DNA of 64,000 nucleotides from Pascua guehoae (GCA_001600415.1 BCJX01000002.1:2296477-2360476); one strand, 5' to 3'. Positions 35,302-47,041 are shown, counted from the stretch's first letter. The notes: generated by a model not told the origin, from the sequence alone. A program made the numbers and translations.

Positions 35302-36363
35302 CTACTTCTTCGGGCCGTACCAGTCGTCAAAGCCGAGGTCCCATCCCCACAGCGGCGTGTTGACGCGCTTGGTCTTCCCCGTCGCCGCCAAGCCGTCGAG
35401 CACGGCCATGTCCTCGGGCTCGAGCTTGATGACCCGGAGGTTGTCCGCGATGCGCTGCTGGCTGACACTCTTGGGGAGGGCGACGACGCCACGGTTGACC
35501 TGGTACGAGATGCAGACTGTGGCTGGGGACACGGCGTATTTGTCTGCGACCGCCTTGATCTCGGGGTCGGAGAGGAGGGGCGCGCCCGTCGACCCCAGGG
35601 GCGAGTAAGCTTCCATGACGATACCGAGCTTTTCGCAGTAGTCTTTCAGGGCGTGTTGTGGGAGAAACGGGTGCATTTCCACCTGGTTGACGGCGGGGAC
35701 GACTGTCCATACCTCCTTGAGTATTTCGAGGTACGGGATGGACCAGTTGCAGACGCCAATCGCGCGGAGGGGCCCGTTGCCGTTGTTGTAAATCGTCTCC
35801 ATCTGCGCCCACGTCTTGCGCCAGTCCCAGTCCCGGTCGACAGAGCGCGTGCCGTCCGGGTTGGTCGGGAGGATGGCCGATGTCTCATTCGGGACGAGGC
35901 GCACGGGCCAGTGCACGAGCTGGCATGGGGGTTAGGCAAGGCTCGGTGCTCTACTCGACCAGCTTGTGACTCACGTAGAGGTCGAGATAGTCAGTCTGCA
36001 ACGCCTCAAGGGTCTGCGACAAGCCCTCGGACACGTTGGGGTGGTGCGTGTTCCATGCCTTGCTCGTGATGAAAATGTCCTTGCGCGGAATCCCGCTCGC
36101 CTTGATACCCTCCCCGACTTCGTGCTCGTTCTGGTAGATGAGCGCACAGTCCAGATGGCGATATCCGTTCTGCAGCGCGTATGCTACGGCCTCACGCGTC
36201 ACGTTCTTGGGCGCCTGCCATGTACCTGAACACCGTTAGGATGTCTCCTCACCACTGGAAACGCCAAATCGTGCCTGAGCTGCTACTCACCAAGACCGAC
36301 GGCGGGGATCTTGACCCCGTTGTTCAGCGTGAATTCAGTCGGGACAGCGTTCGAGATGGTCAT
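35302..36363 (-). CDS. Aldo-keto reductase, 3 exons, 313 aa
   Basis: NADPH-dependent carbonyl reductase of the AKR fold. Exons 36363-36291, 36225-35975, 35919-35302. The catalytic tetrad is complete: Asp and Tyr in HLDCALIYQNE, Lys in FITSKAWN, His in LVHWPV. Also visible are the N-terminal LNNGVKIPAVGLGTWQ, the GVCNWSIPYLE block, and the cofactor-binding VVALPKSVSQQRIADNL. The length is typical. It lies 178 bp beyond the stop of the Zn2Cys6 regulator gene on the same strand and carries an 11-bp element (36481-36491) also found upstream of the flavin monooxygenase. Yeast Ypr1/Gcy1-type enzymes are the closest class by motif; the substrate is not inferable. Confidence 0.92.
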
Positions 36364-36480
36364 GGTGGATGTGGATGATAACAGTGCTCTGCACACTGAG
36401 TGATGCATATGAACTAGAGCTATAAAGAGATGGGATGGTGTTAAACCGGTGGCGGAGACCGCACCATCAACAACTCCACC

Positions 36481-36491
36481 CTTATGTCCGG
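36481..36491 (-). promoter_or_regulatory. CCGGACATAAG element upstream of the aldo-keto reductase
   Basis: On the minus strand the bases read CCGGACATAAG, 118 bp before the reductase ATG. The same 11-mer occurs at 44831-44841 upstream of the flavin monooxygenase. CGG half-sites are the usual targets of Zn2Cys6 proteins. The element sits in the 3' UTR region of the regulator gene. Function is inferred. Confidence 0.45.
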
Positions 36492-36540
36492 TGCCAAGTC
36501 CGATCTCCTGTCCTCCGGCCCCTCGGACCGGAAACCGCAT

Positions 36541-39500
36541 CTAAGGGACAGACGACGCTCCAAACCCACGCGACCACCAGTTGACCGACTGGCCCGTCAG
36601 CAACTCGGACGCCACAGAAGTGACTCACGCCAATATCGCCAATGGTCCAAGTACCGTCTTGTGCCGCTACCGAATCCCAGAACTGGTCCAGCTGCGAGGT
36701 AAGCATCGGACAAAAGGTACATCATGGGCGTTGAACGCACCAAGTTTTCTCCCGATAGGAGATCTAGACTGTTGCCCACGCCACTGCTGGTGGGTGGCGG
36801 CATGGACTGGACGGTTGTCATTTCCGGCCCGGTCGAGGATACCTGGTTCCGAGACGCAGTTGGCGATTCCGACTGCGTCGATGTCCTAATACCGCGCGCC
36901 CGCTTGAGGCTGTCCTGACCCACACGCTCGATGAGGCGCGTCTTCCATCCCAGGAACTCGAGGTCGTCGTCCTCGTCCGCGATGCTCACGTGGTCTTCTG
37001 GAGTCTGTGCAATCTTTGCGTCGAGGCGGCTCCGCAGGCTCACGAGCCAGTTTAGATTCTTGTTCATTCGTGGCGAGTTTCGAAGCTTGACCACTGATGA
37101 ATAAATGTTGATGACATTGTCGACAACAGTCAGCGCAAACGTTCCCAGGGCGTTCTGGGGGTTCTTCAGCACAAGTGTTCCCATGCACGCTGCAGAGCTA
37201 AACGCGTGGTACTGTGTGGATTAGGTGTATGTAAACAAACGAAACGCACCCATATCCACCAGTGGCGCGCGGCAGGCTGAGGATACATCGTGTAGAGGTT
37301 TGAAGCGATGACAGAGATGGCCTTGATTGTGAGACGTTGTCTCGCGGAACGCACTCACGTTACAGCGCTCCACGACGGCCAGATAAGATGCGCCAAACTT
37401 GGACTTTGTAGGATCGCCTGGGCTTTCGTAGAGTGCTCTGGCAAAGTACGGTCGGTGGAGATGCACCAGGCATTCGGTAAGGTTCATGGCCAGTGTGAAT
37501 ATCTGGTCGTGTCAGCGTTATGTGCCACTTTGCAATGGCAGTCGACATGAACCTGGAATGTATGCTGCAAGTTCCGTTTGTCGATTGGTGGTGATGCGCG
37601 TACGGCGGCCTCGGCATCAGGATACGCCGAGGGCAGTACAGACAGGACAGGACGACAGCGTAGCTGGAACGGGACGTTCCTCTCAAACTGGCAGCTGCGA
37701 GTCAGACCCAGCTTTGGGACATCTTCTGACGCACATTCGCTCGTTGATCGCCAAAACATTCGAGTACGGTGGTGTGTTGACCTGCATGATGTGATCGAGA
37801 ACTCTGGCATGGTCAGCACTGTGTATCATCAGGTACGAACGACGCACTCTATAAACAGGGATGCCATTCCAAACTTGGTTCGATGAAACACGTCTAACGA
37901 CTCATCGCCATGCGCACGCGTAGGGAACGCCGTATCGATGTATGCAGGGCTGATGGACCCCCTGGGCTTGTTAGAAGAAGCACGTGCGCATTACACTGAT
38001 CACTCACGGCCGAGAAAAGTTGTTGGACAGCATGACGTCGGTGGAATAGCACTCCCAGAAAACGCGTCTGTGACGTGAGCAAATCCTAATTGAGAAGCCT
38101 GGCTCACCTCCTCTCCTCGATAACATCGTCAGGAAGCCCGAATCGCTTTCCGTCCCGATGCATCCCCATTCCTTGGAGAATACGAAGCATCAGACCCCAC
38201 AGTGGCCAAGCGCTGTCCCCGTTGCGTCCAGATTCTAGAAATCTCGCACAGTCAGCATCAAGGAGTCTTCCTAGGTAGCTCACAGTTGAACGTGTGCCAT
38301 GATATGCTAAGATGAATCAGCATGCGCTTCAGCTTTCGTTCAGCCCACCAATGTTTGCACTCCGGCCAATGTGTTTCGCGCAAGAAAGTCTGCCTTGGAG
38401 AGGCAACATCGTGCAAGATGGACGTATCCGTCCACACTCGAGTCGTCTGGCGGCAACTCGAGGTTGAAAATGGAGCCGACAGCGTAGATGATGTACAGGA
38501 GTGCCAGCTCGTCGGCTGGAACGTGTCGAGACTCGTCTGGCTGGTCTATACCGTACGCCTTGTTGAAGATGCAGTTGACCTTTTCCCTGGAAACAATGTG
38601 AAAGCTATATTAGCCGTATCCCCATTATCGTTCACTCACTGCCAGGAGTAATGCCGAAAGTACACATTGACAAGCGTCTGCCCATCACTGACCGTTGGCA
38701 GCTGTCCCAGTAGGGCAGCGGTTGAGATGCTCTGTGCGGCCGTGTTGAATGGAAATGCCACTTTCATGTCTGCCATGCCCACACTGGCGGCTGGCCAAGT
38801 GTCGCTGTGCTGGCCTCGGCCTGCAGCATCTGGTGAGGGTATACGCGACACTGGTGGTGGTGATTCGGCGGCCTCGACAAAGTCTTTCTAGAAGGATGTC
38901 AGCGTCGACTTTCTTAGGATGCGCAATAGCGTACATTTGTCAACCATTCGCTGGCAGCCGTTCTCCCCAGAAACTTTGCTCGACCCGACGGGAACATGAC
39001 GAGTGTACCAACACCTTCCGCTTCTTCGCTGCTACCTGCCTGTCCATCAGGATCGTGGGCAGAAGGTCCGCCCATTGATGGCACACTGTCCATTGTGGGT
39101 GTTGGGCGATCATGCACAGAGGTGGAGTGTTGTAGTTCAGGTATGGACCTGTCGGATTGATTCCCGAGCGTGATGCTTCCATGTGGAGTGCCTTGCAGCG
39201 TCAGACCGAGGGTAGCGTCGAGTCCCGTTTGTTGTGACTCGTCCAAGTGCCTCTGGTTGACAATGTCGACCGCAGCGGTCAACGCTGGCATCCCGCGCAT
39301 TGAGCCAACACCATCGGGCGAAGGTTGCTGAGGGGTCTGCGACGGAAGTGAGGTCTGGGCCCGCCACGCCGGTGAGCCGAGAACGGTGGGCCTGGAAGGA
39401 ACAGGTGCGGCATGTACTGCAACGATACCAGTACTTGATGACGCTTCTTGATCGCCCTGTGGTTGAGAGCCCCGGTTACTTCTTGAAGGCGACATGCTGT

Positions 39501-40005
39501 CCTTTTCGCGCAACAGGCTCTCGAGATATGCCAACCTTTCCAGTACACTGGTATCTTGAGCTGGACCCCGTTGCGCTCTTTGCCTGCTCAAGTCAGAACG
39601 GTTATGATGGGGGTCGTACTCGTCCTCGCGTTGCATAGCAGTCGGCCCGCCAAGCCTGCACTGGTCTGCGCAATCCCTACGCCGACAGTTGCCGCACGGG
39701 ACTAGGCCTTATCAGTCATTTATCTCGGCCAGTTTGTGTCGGCATGACGTACACTGTCGGTCGCATTTCATCTTCAGCCGCCGGCATTCTGCAAACGAGG
39801 TTAGTAACGGAGTGTCGGAGATGCTCTGGACAGGAAAGAGAGATGCGGAGATCGGGGGTTGCGGATAAGGCGGTCGTAGGAGAAGGAAAGGCCGGGGTGT
39901 CACACGGCGGGCTCACTCACCCGTACAGCTGAGTTGTGGCCGAGGTCGCCTGCGTTTGACAGGACGATGTCCGTCTGGGTCTGGAGTCTCGCTACGACCG
40001 GACAT
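36541..40005 (-). CDS. Zn2Cys6 transcription factor with fungal MHR domain, 16 exons, 904 aa
   Basis: Exons 40005-39921, 39788-39753, 39701-38935, 38887-38640, 38586-38349, 38306-38284, 38242-38108, 38067-38008, 37961-37848, 37803-37735, 37694-37553, 37502-37359, 37321-37250, 37211-36741, 36691-36629, 36588-36541. The DNA-binding cluster is CTECRRLKMKCDRQ joined to FPCGNCRRRDCADQC, assembled from exons 1-3. A coiled-coil-like helix follows (VLERLAYLESLLREK). After a Ser/Pro linker the MHR region is clear: QTLVNVYFRHYSWQ, HIMAHVQLFLESGR, GMGMHRDG, RRVFWECYS, DTAFPTR, ERICQFERNVPF, RPYFARALYE, PRMNKNL. The C-terminus is LDQFWDSV...NWWSRGFG. Several donors are GTGCGT, one is GTTCAT. It is flanked by enzyme genes on the same strand and has a CCGGACCGGA element upstream, so it is a likely pathway regulator with autoregulation. 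Confidence 0.9.
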
Positions 40006-40115
40006 GGTGGAGATGCCCAAAGTAAACAGCAGTGAGCAAAGGAGTCAACTGAGTTGGATGAAGGAAGGAGTGGGACACGGTCTGCAGCCTAACACGGACA
40101 AGGTGGAGCCGGTCA

Positions 40116-40130
40116 TCCGGACCGGACAAG
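40116..40130 (+). promoter_or_regulatory. TCCGGACCGGACAAG element upstream of the regulator gene
   Basis: Located 111 bp before the regulator ATG at 40005. It differs by one base from the element at 41537-41551 upstream of the dehydrogenase gene. The two overlapping CCGGA units form a near-palindromic CGG/CCG arrangement typical of Zn2Cys6 binding sites. Binding is inferred. Confidence 0.45.
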
Positions 40131-40270
40131 GCACCGAACGCCACGAATACCATCTCCGGTGCACCTCCGATGCACCTCCGCTCCGTTGCTTTATATCCGT
40201 GCATACCACAGCCAAACAATCCACAGTCTACAATAGAGTGCATTCCAAACGGTGTTGTCCAAAGTCCAGT

Positions 40271-41332
40271 TTACTCGATCATGGGGTGGCGCTTGCGGGC
40301 TGTGGAATGTCAGCGGTGCACCGGAGCGCTGTGTGGGGAATACGTACGGTCCTCTCCTGTCCAGTCGGTGATCATTCGCCAGCCAGCGTCGACCTTGAGC
40401 TGCACCGGAGTTAGCAGGTGAACGCAAAGTCGGGTAAAGCCGAAAGAGGCCATCGAGTCACTCACGTGGAACGCGTTCATCATAGAGTTCTCAAGGAGGA
40501 AGAGAATCGACTCTGCAATCTCGTGGGGCTGTGTGAAGCGGCGGGGGAACATGGACTGTGCGTCGAGCTCCTCTTGAAAGTACTTTGCGCGTCCGCCGCG
40601 ATCCATCATGGGCGAGACGACGAGGGCGGGGGAGATGGAGTTTACGCGAATACCAGTGGGCGCGAGGAAGTCGGCGGCCGCATTGGTGATTCCAAGGACG
40701 CACGTCTTGGACGGGCCGTATGAGAGGCAGCGGCCTGGCGTGTCGAATCCGACCACCGAGGCAATGTTGACAATCGCGCCCCGCTCCTCGGTCACGCGCT
40801 CGTCAAACGGCCCAAAGGGCGGATACTGCGAGTTGATTGCGTCTGCGACCACCGCATCGACCAGGAATGTACCGTACGCATTGTACTTGAGGCACTTTTC
40901 AAAGTCGTCCACCTTCTCGGTCATGTTGAGCGTGTACGGAATGTGCGGGTTGACCGCGGCACAGTGAACGGCGCCAAAGAGGGATCCCTTGGGAATCTGC
41001 TCCAGAGCCGCCTTGGCCGCCGCCGTCATCTTCTCCTTGTCGGAAATGTCGGTCTGCTGGTAAAAGTAGTGGCCCGGGTATCCCAAGGTCGCAATCGTCT
41101 TCTCGCCAACTTCGTTGGGCACAATGTCCATGAGCTGGTGTCGGCGTTAGCTCGCAATCTCATTTGGGGGTACACCACGATCCGACCTACCACCGCGTAG
41201 CCACCCTTCTCGACAATCTGCTTTGCCGTCTCCGCGCCAATGGTCCCGAGACCACCAGTGATGATGAAAGCTACTCATCAGCGGGTTTCACGACGAAGCT
41301 CGGGAAGACGCACCTTTGCCCTGGAGCTTCAT
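40271..41332 (-). CDS. Short-chain dehydrogenase/reductase, 5 exons, 282 aa
   Basis: NAD(P)-dependent oxidoreductase with classical SDR layout. Exons 41332-41314, 41270-41191, 41134-40466, 40399-40348, 40299-40271. Cofactor motif ITGGLGTIGAETA near the N-terminus, the adenine-side Asp in LMDIVP (suggesting NAD preference), HCAAVNP in place of the usual NNAG, catalytic Ser in IVNIASVVG, YGPSK for the YxxxK pair, and PTGIRVNSISPALV. The general pattern is like type-2 3-hydroxyacyl-CoA dehydrogenases (HSD10-like), but substrate cannot be assigned. The last exon adds only PRKRHPMIE. The gene ends 266 bp before the start of the regulator gene on the same strand. Confidence 0.92.
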
Positions 41333-42427
41333 GGTGAGTGGGTACAGAGGTACGTGTGAAGAAAAATACTGGGCGAGTGGGGAGCAGGGTTGAGAACAAC
41401 ATGGCCCACATTATACTTTAATAGCGACCGTCGTCATTTCGCACGGCTCCTGGGCATAGGTTAGGCAACGGTGGTCAGGCATACCTGAACACCGTCCGTC
41501 GCTGCAGGCAAGGAGGTCCTGCCGGCACTGACCGGGTCCGGACCGGATAAGCCTGACCTCGTCCGTGAGGTAAACACTATTCGGAGAAAGGCACGGTTAC
41601 CTCCGGTTGTTCGACCCGCCCGCAGGAGCCAGTAAGGGCGGAGCCGACGTGGACATAAAAGGCAGGCTGTCTCAGATACTGGTCACCCTTTCGTGTAATC
41701 AGGCTTGATGGACGATACACGTATCGATGGCGCACTGCACTGGTCACCACTCCATGGGGCACCAAAGGAGCCCCTTTGTGTGGCTGACCCTGGCCTGGTT
41801 CATGAATTATGAGGTTGTCCTGTCCGTCTGCCTCCTTGTCTTCACCTGCAGACTAGGTTCAATGGTGTTGGGCCTGTCAGCTCTGGAAACCCATAAAGCA
41901 CCCGCCTATGTCTGCTTTTCAACAGTTCTAGGAGCGCCGCGAGAAGTGGTACCATACACAACGGAGGTCCCTTTGTCACATGCCCGAACACCCGCCTCAT
42001 CGTCGTCCGATCCGAATTGGACGAGTTGGGCAGGGAAGGCCGAGTTCAGAGTCTCAAGAAGGATAATGACGAAAGAAGATAGCGTGTTCCTAAGGGCTTG
42101 GGATGTTGCCTCCTGGGGGGGTGCCTTGAATGACACAAGCCCTCGGCGGTGCAATGGCGTGGGCCAGAGCATTGGGAACTGTGTGAGCGAAGTTACGTCT
42201 TGAGGACCGCTTAGTTCTCAACATCTTGTTGTAATGAGCCATAGTGCGATGCATAGAACGAAAGCGCACGCGCGAGTATATATAGAGCGCAATGGTTCGA
42301 GCATACGTGCGACGGTACGGGCGTGCGAGGCTCGAGTCCCTACAACACATCTAGCGACAGGATGTGCCACATCACAAGCAAACCGCCTTACATTGTCCCT
42401 ATATCAGATTTGTACTGGTCTATAAAA
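41333..42427. promoter_or_regulatory. Spacer between flavin monooxygenase and dehydrogenase genes, with CCGGACCGGA element
   Basis: About 1.1 kb holding the dehydrogenase promoter and the monooxygenase 3' UTR. TCCGGACCGGATAAG lies at 41537-41551, 205 bp before the dehydrogenase ATG. Further CGG/CCG half-sites surround it (41520-41570). An open frame at 41727-42203 on the plus strand has no recognisable content and is not called. A TATATATA sequence is at about 42278-42285. Confidence 0.45.
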
Positions 42428-44551
42428 CTACACGAGGTACGGCTCTCCTGCGATACCCTCCAGCCGCGCCTTGATACGGAGAGCCACCTTCTTCGAGTGG
42501 TAACGGGCGGCCTGGAGTGTACCTACAATCAGTACAATTTCTAACCGAGCGGAACGGTATTGAGAGACTCACCGACCATAATCCACAGGTTGGGTACGCC
42601 ACAGTCGCGCCAGGCAGAGTTGAGCTCTCCCTCCTCATCCATGCCCCAAATCGGATTGCAGCGCGAGGCCACGTCCTCGCCGAGGGTGCGGCGGACCGAG
42701 TCCATGGTGTTGGAGAAGCCGGTGGCCAGAATGACGAGGTCGTATTCCTTCTCGCGACCACCGTTCAGAACGACCTTGTCCTTGGCAAAGCTGGGTGGGT
42801 CAGAGTGATGCTCGGGAATAACGTGTTTCCTTTGAGAGACAACTTACTGGTCAATCCATCCCTGCTCCACCTTGATGTTGCCATTTATAATGTGCTCACA
42901 AGCGCCCGCGTCAAAGTAGAACCCGCCATTCTTCGTGTATCCGAGCGTCTGCGTTCCGGTGGAGCGCTGCCCCCGCCAGGTCTTGAATCCTCGCTTCTCC
43001 ATGGCCGTGAGAAGGTCGTGGTCCAGTTCCGTAAGCTCAGCCCCGAGTCGCCGTCCCATCTCCTCGCCCGGTCCGACAGGGACGCCGTATGCGATACGGT
43101 CCGCAACGTCAATGTCGGGACGCTTGCCATCAGCCGAGGGACGGTAGGTGGCCAGGATACGAGGCACCGAGTGGGTGAGCGACATGATGTAGGTGGGCGA
43201 GCGCTGGAGGATGGTAACGTCTACGCCGCGACGGGCAAAGTCAAACGCAGTGTCAAAGCCCGACGACGACGTCCCGACCACGAGAACCTTCTTGCCGACC
43301 CAGGCGCGGGACGAGTCGTGCTCGGTCGAGTGGCGAATGGTGCCCGTGAACTCGTCGGAGCCGGGAATCGTGGGGGAGTAGGGGACGCCCGCGAGCGAGG
43401 TGGCCATGATCTGGTGGTCAGTTTGAAAGATGAGGAAACGGATGATTGCCTGCAACTCACCAGCTGCTTGGGGTGGAAGGTACGCTTGGTGCCGCTGTGG
43501 TCGACGACGACGGTCCATTCGCCATTCTTGTCCTGCTTGCAGTCTGCGACTGTCGAGTCTGTCCATACGTTGAGCTCCATGGCGCTCACGTACCACTCGA
43601 ACCAGTCGGCAAGCTTGCCGCCGGGGCAATAGGTCGGCCAGTGCTTGGGGAAAGGCATGTAGGCAAAGTGATCGGCCCAGTATGGGAGATGGAGCGATAA
43701 GGCTTCGTAGCGACCACGCCAGTTGTCTCCGATCCGCTTGTTGCGCTCAATGACGAGTGACGAGACGCCCAGGGCCTTGAGTCGAGCTGCGGTCATGAGG
43801 CCGTTCTGGCCAGCCCCAATAATCAAAACCTGCGGCTCGACGTCCTCGAGCTTCGTGTCCATCTCGCGCTGCGTCTCCCACGAGTGTGGGCCCACCATGT
43901 GCCCATCGCGGTCTGGCAGTTCCGGGAAGTCGTGCAGGCTCTCGATGACCGTGTTCAGCGTCCAGATCTTGTATGTGCCGTCGGCCGTGAGGACGAGGTT
44001 CAGCAGGGCACTCGCACCCAGGACGTCCGTGTCGATGGCAAGGTGCGCCTGCACAAAAGACAGGTCACCGTAGGGGCGTTCCACGGTAGGAGCAGGGTCG
44101 ATCAGGCGCACGTCCCGCACGGTAGTGATGGGCAGGAGGTCACCTGCGGCCTTGGAGATGGCCGACCGGAAGTTGAACGTGCGGTAGTCCCACGTGAAGA
44201 CGGCACGGTCACGCCAAACACCTTTCCTGTCAGAGAGAGTGATTCGCATGGGACAAGGTACTAACCGTGCTCAAGGAAAAGGTTGGAGAAAGCCTCTGCA
44301 TCGCCGGCGTCCAGAGCCGCTGCGAGTTTGTTCACGACTTCGAGCGCCACAGTCTCGGCATCGACGTCGAGGGGAATCTCGAGTCCAACCGTACCGTGTG
44401 TTGGGAGGGGGTGGTTGTACTTGAATTTGTACATGAAGTCCGGGCGAACTGCATCCCCATGGACGGGCAGTGCATCGCGCACCGCTGCCTTGAGGTCGGC
44501 AATGTTGCCGTTGGCGATGGACCTCTGCTCTTTGATCGCGACAGGAGCCAT
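42428..44551 (-). CDS. Flavin-containing monooxygenase with N-terminal NTF2-like region, 5 exons, 640 aa
   Basis: Class B FAD/NADPH monooxygenase. Exons 44551-44266, 44221-43461, 43410-42848, 42790-42573, 42522-42428. The first 165 residues resemble the NTF2/SnoaL-like module often fused to fungal enzymes of this type (aldolase-like FSNLFLEHGVWRD, FTWDYRTF). The FAD site is LIIGAGQNGL (about residue 190) followed by ERNKRIGDNWRGRY. The FMO signature FTGTIRHS and the NADPH site VVGTSSSGFDTA come next, then the conserved LVILATGF. All parts are in the expected order, and the last exon restores LWIMVGTLQAARYHSKK. Plant YUCCA-type and fungal indole-pyruvate-like FMOs have the same core, but the substrate is unknown. 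It diverges from the first permease gene. Confidence 0.92.
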
Positions 44552-45262
44552 TGTGCTAGAGGTTGGTGCTGGGGTTGAGATGGATGAGCATGCCGTGCCA
44601 CAGTCATCCCTATGTTTATATCATTGACATCCCCCCAAACGTGCGGACACTGTCTCTCTGGTCGGACTTAGTCGATAAGCATCGGGAGGTTTAGCAGATG
44701 GTGGGAATAACCGTCCAAGCAAGATCTGACTTGGTGGATAACCATCGGAAGGTTTAGTGGATAGGTGAATGTTGACGGTTGAAGGTGGTTAACGTGGAGA
44801 AGGGCCGGACACAGGCTCGCCGGACATGACCCGGACATAAGCTACTTCCAGGATAAACTTCGGCATCGCGTCTGTGCCTCTCGTTGTGCACGTCTTAGTG
44901 TGTCACCGTGAGATACCAACTTTACAACCAATGGCAAACGAGTCCCACCCCCACAGGGCACAGTCATCACCGTGTGCCTTTGGTGACGCCATGTCCACGC
45001 TATCTCCAGCAAACTCCGGTTCATGTCCGATGCACAGTCGTCCGGCGGCCTCGGGTCCGTCGGGATATCGAATCAGTCTGACCTCTGCCGTGTTCTGGCG
45101 ATCTGGCGTTCTGGCGTTCCTTAGCGACCAGTCAATCCGGCCCTTGCCCGCACCCTGACGATAGGCTGGGATAATGTGGAGTAGATCTCCTCCTGTGGAG
45201 TTGCCATCCTATAAAAACAAGAACAACAGAGGGTAACTGGAGCCCCCCACTCTGCCCACACC
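44552..45262. promoter_or_regulatory. Divergent promoter flavin monooxygenase / first MFS permease
   Basis: 711 bp. Three CCGGACA copies lie at 44805-44811, 44820-44826 and 44831-44837, the last within CCGGACATAAG. A degenerate 37-bp direct repeat occupies 44665-44701 and 44728-44765 (shared parts GACTT, GATAA, CATCGG, AGGTTTAG), spaced 63 bp apart. A TATAAA-like box is at about 45211, near the permease start. Such an arrangement fits co-regulation of the pair. Confidence 0.5.
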
Positions 45263-46941
45263 ATGTTCCACATGAAACGCAGCTACCCGCCCGACCGGGA
45301 CCACATCTCCAGCCTCGAGAGTTTCGGGGTCACGCTTGACCCCCAAACGATGTACTATGTAGAGGACAGCGATGCGCTCGCCGACGCCCTCGGCGGAAAT
45401 GGTTAGTCCCCCAACCTTATCTCCTCCCACTCTTGGCGGTGGCGTTGAAACAAAGCCTGGCTTGGCAGCTAACGTCCACAGGACTCAAGGATATCTTTTC
45501 GAACGGGATCGTCTTTGCCGCCGCCTTCTCGGCATGCATGGGCGGCCTGTTGTTCGGCTTTGACCAAGGTTTGTCACAACATTAACCACGCCATGCTAAC
45601 AGGCAGGTATTCTCTCAATTGTCCTTACATTGCGGCAGTTCCTGGACCAGTTCCCCGAGTGTGACAGGGATGTCGACTCTGCGGCCAGTCTCAACAAGGG
45701 TGTCATGACGGGTCTTCTCGAGCTCGGTGCTTTCCTCGGCGCAATGATGTCCGGTTTTGTGGCCGACCGCTACTCGCGCAAGTGGTGCATTGGTGAGTTG
45801 AACACCTGTCAATGAGAATGCTGACCAATGCCAGCCTTCGGCTCTGTGTGGTTTATTATTGGAAGTGTTATCCAAGCCTCGTCATACAGCTTCGCCCAGC
45901 TCGTTGTCGGACGCTTCGTTGGCGGCATCGGCATCGGTGTTCTTTCCTCCACCGCGCCAATGTACATTTCTGAAATTGCGCCACCCAACGTCCGTGGAGC
46001 CTTCCTGGTTCTCGAGGGCGCCACAATCGTTATTGGTATTGTGATCATGTTCTGTAGGTATACCCGTGCTCAGTCAAACTTGCTAACCCTTGCAGACATT
46101 ACTTACGGGACACGGCACATTCAGAACGACTGGAGTTTCCGCCTGCCATTTACCGTCCAGATGGCACCCTGCATTCTACTAGCGATTACCCTTTGGCGAT
46201 TACCATTTAGTCCTCGTTGGCTGGCACAGGTCGGGCGCGACAAGGACGCCCTCGACTCGCTGGTCCGCCTGCGTAAGCTTCCAGCCACGGACCCCCGCGT
46301 CCAGGCCGAGTGGATTGGCATTCGCACCGAGGCGATCCGTAACCGGGAGAGTGTCGTTTCGGCACACCCAACACTCCAAGGCAAGGGTGCCCTCAACGAA
46401 CTCAAGATTGAAATCCACGCATGGATGGACATGTTCAAGCCTGGAATCTTCAGTCGCACCTTGATCGGCATCATGCTCATGCTGTTCCAGCAGTTCCAGG
46501 GTATTAATGCTGTGAGTTTTTGAGAGGATGCCAGAGTACTTAGTGTATCATGCTCACGCCAACAGTTGATCTATTACTCGCCTACCCTGTTCGAGCAGCT
46601 TGGTCTCGACTATGAGATGCAGATCACCATGAGTGGTGTGCTCAACGTCTGCCAAATGGTCGCGACTTGCTCGGCCTTCTTCTTCCTCGACCGCATTGGC
46701 CGCAAGCCCCCTCTTCTCTTCGGATCCTTTATGAACTCGGTGTCGCACTTTGTTGTCGCGGCTATGATCGGTAAGTTGTGAAGTTTAGTACTGAGATATC
46801 CAAGAAAATGGCTGACAAACCTAGGAAAATACTCAAACGACTGGCCCAGCCACCCCCAACAGGCGTGGGTTGGTGTGGCGTTCATCCTCGTCTTTATGTT
46901 CTGCTTCGGCCTTGGATGGTCCCCTGTCCCGTGGGCAATGC
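45263..46941 (+). CDS. MFS sugar-type transporter, 3' end missing (7 exons seen, 456 aa)
   Basis: Exons 45263-45401, 45482-45568, 45607-45792, 45835-46053, 46096-46511, 46566-46770, 46825-46941, ending in a good GTGAGT donor. Sugar-porter motifs are present: GLLFGFDQG in helix 1, GFVADRYSRKW between helices 2 and 3, VGRFVGGIGIGV, SPRWLAQVGRDK, FQQFQGINALIYYSP, FLDRIGRK, and FGLGWSPVPWAM, which normally precedes the PSEIF-type segment of helix 10. About 90-100 residues (helices 10-12) should follow but no matching exon is found before the poly-A/poly-G junction at 47046. Intron 4 is 42 nt and in frame, so retention would insert 14 residues. Assembly damage is more likely than a real truncation. 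Confidence 0.85.
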
Positions 46942-47041
46942 GTGAGTGTTTCTTTTCTACGTCTACACAAGGCCACCGTGAGGCCACAAGGTACTCAGCT
47001 TGTCGCCTCTCCTCTTTTCTAAGAAAAATAAATAATTAACT

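Noticed and set aside
41727..42203. 158-codon frame between monooxygenase and dehydrogenase genes
   Set aside because: Starts with ATG but lacks motifs and a convincing composition; lies in a promoter region. Left uncalled for want of evidence.
42278..42350. Possible tRNA (GGTTCGAGC and GGCTCGAGTCCC)
   Set aside because: No A-box and no acceptor stem can be paired with the candidate T arms.
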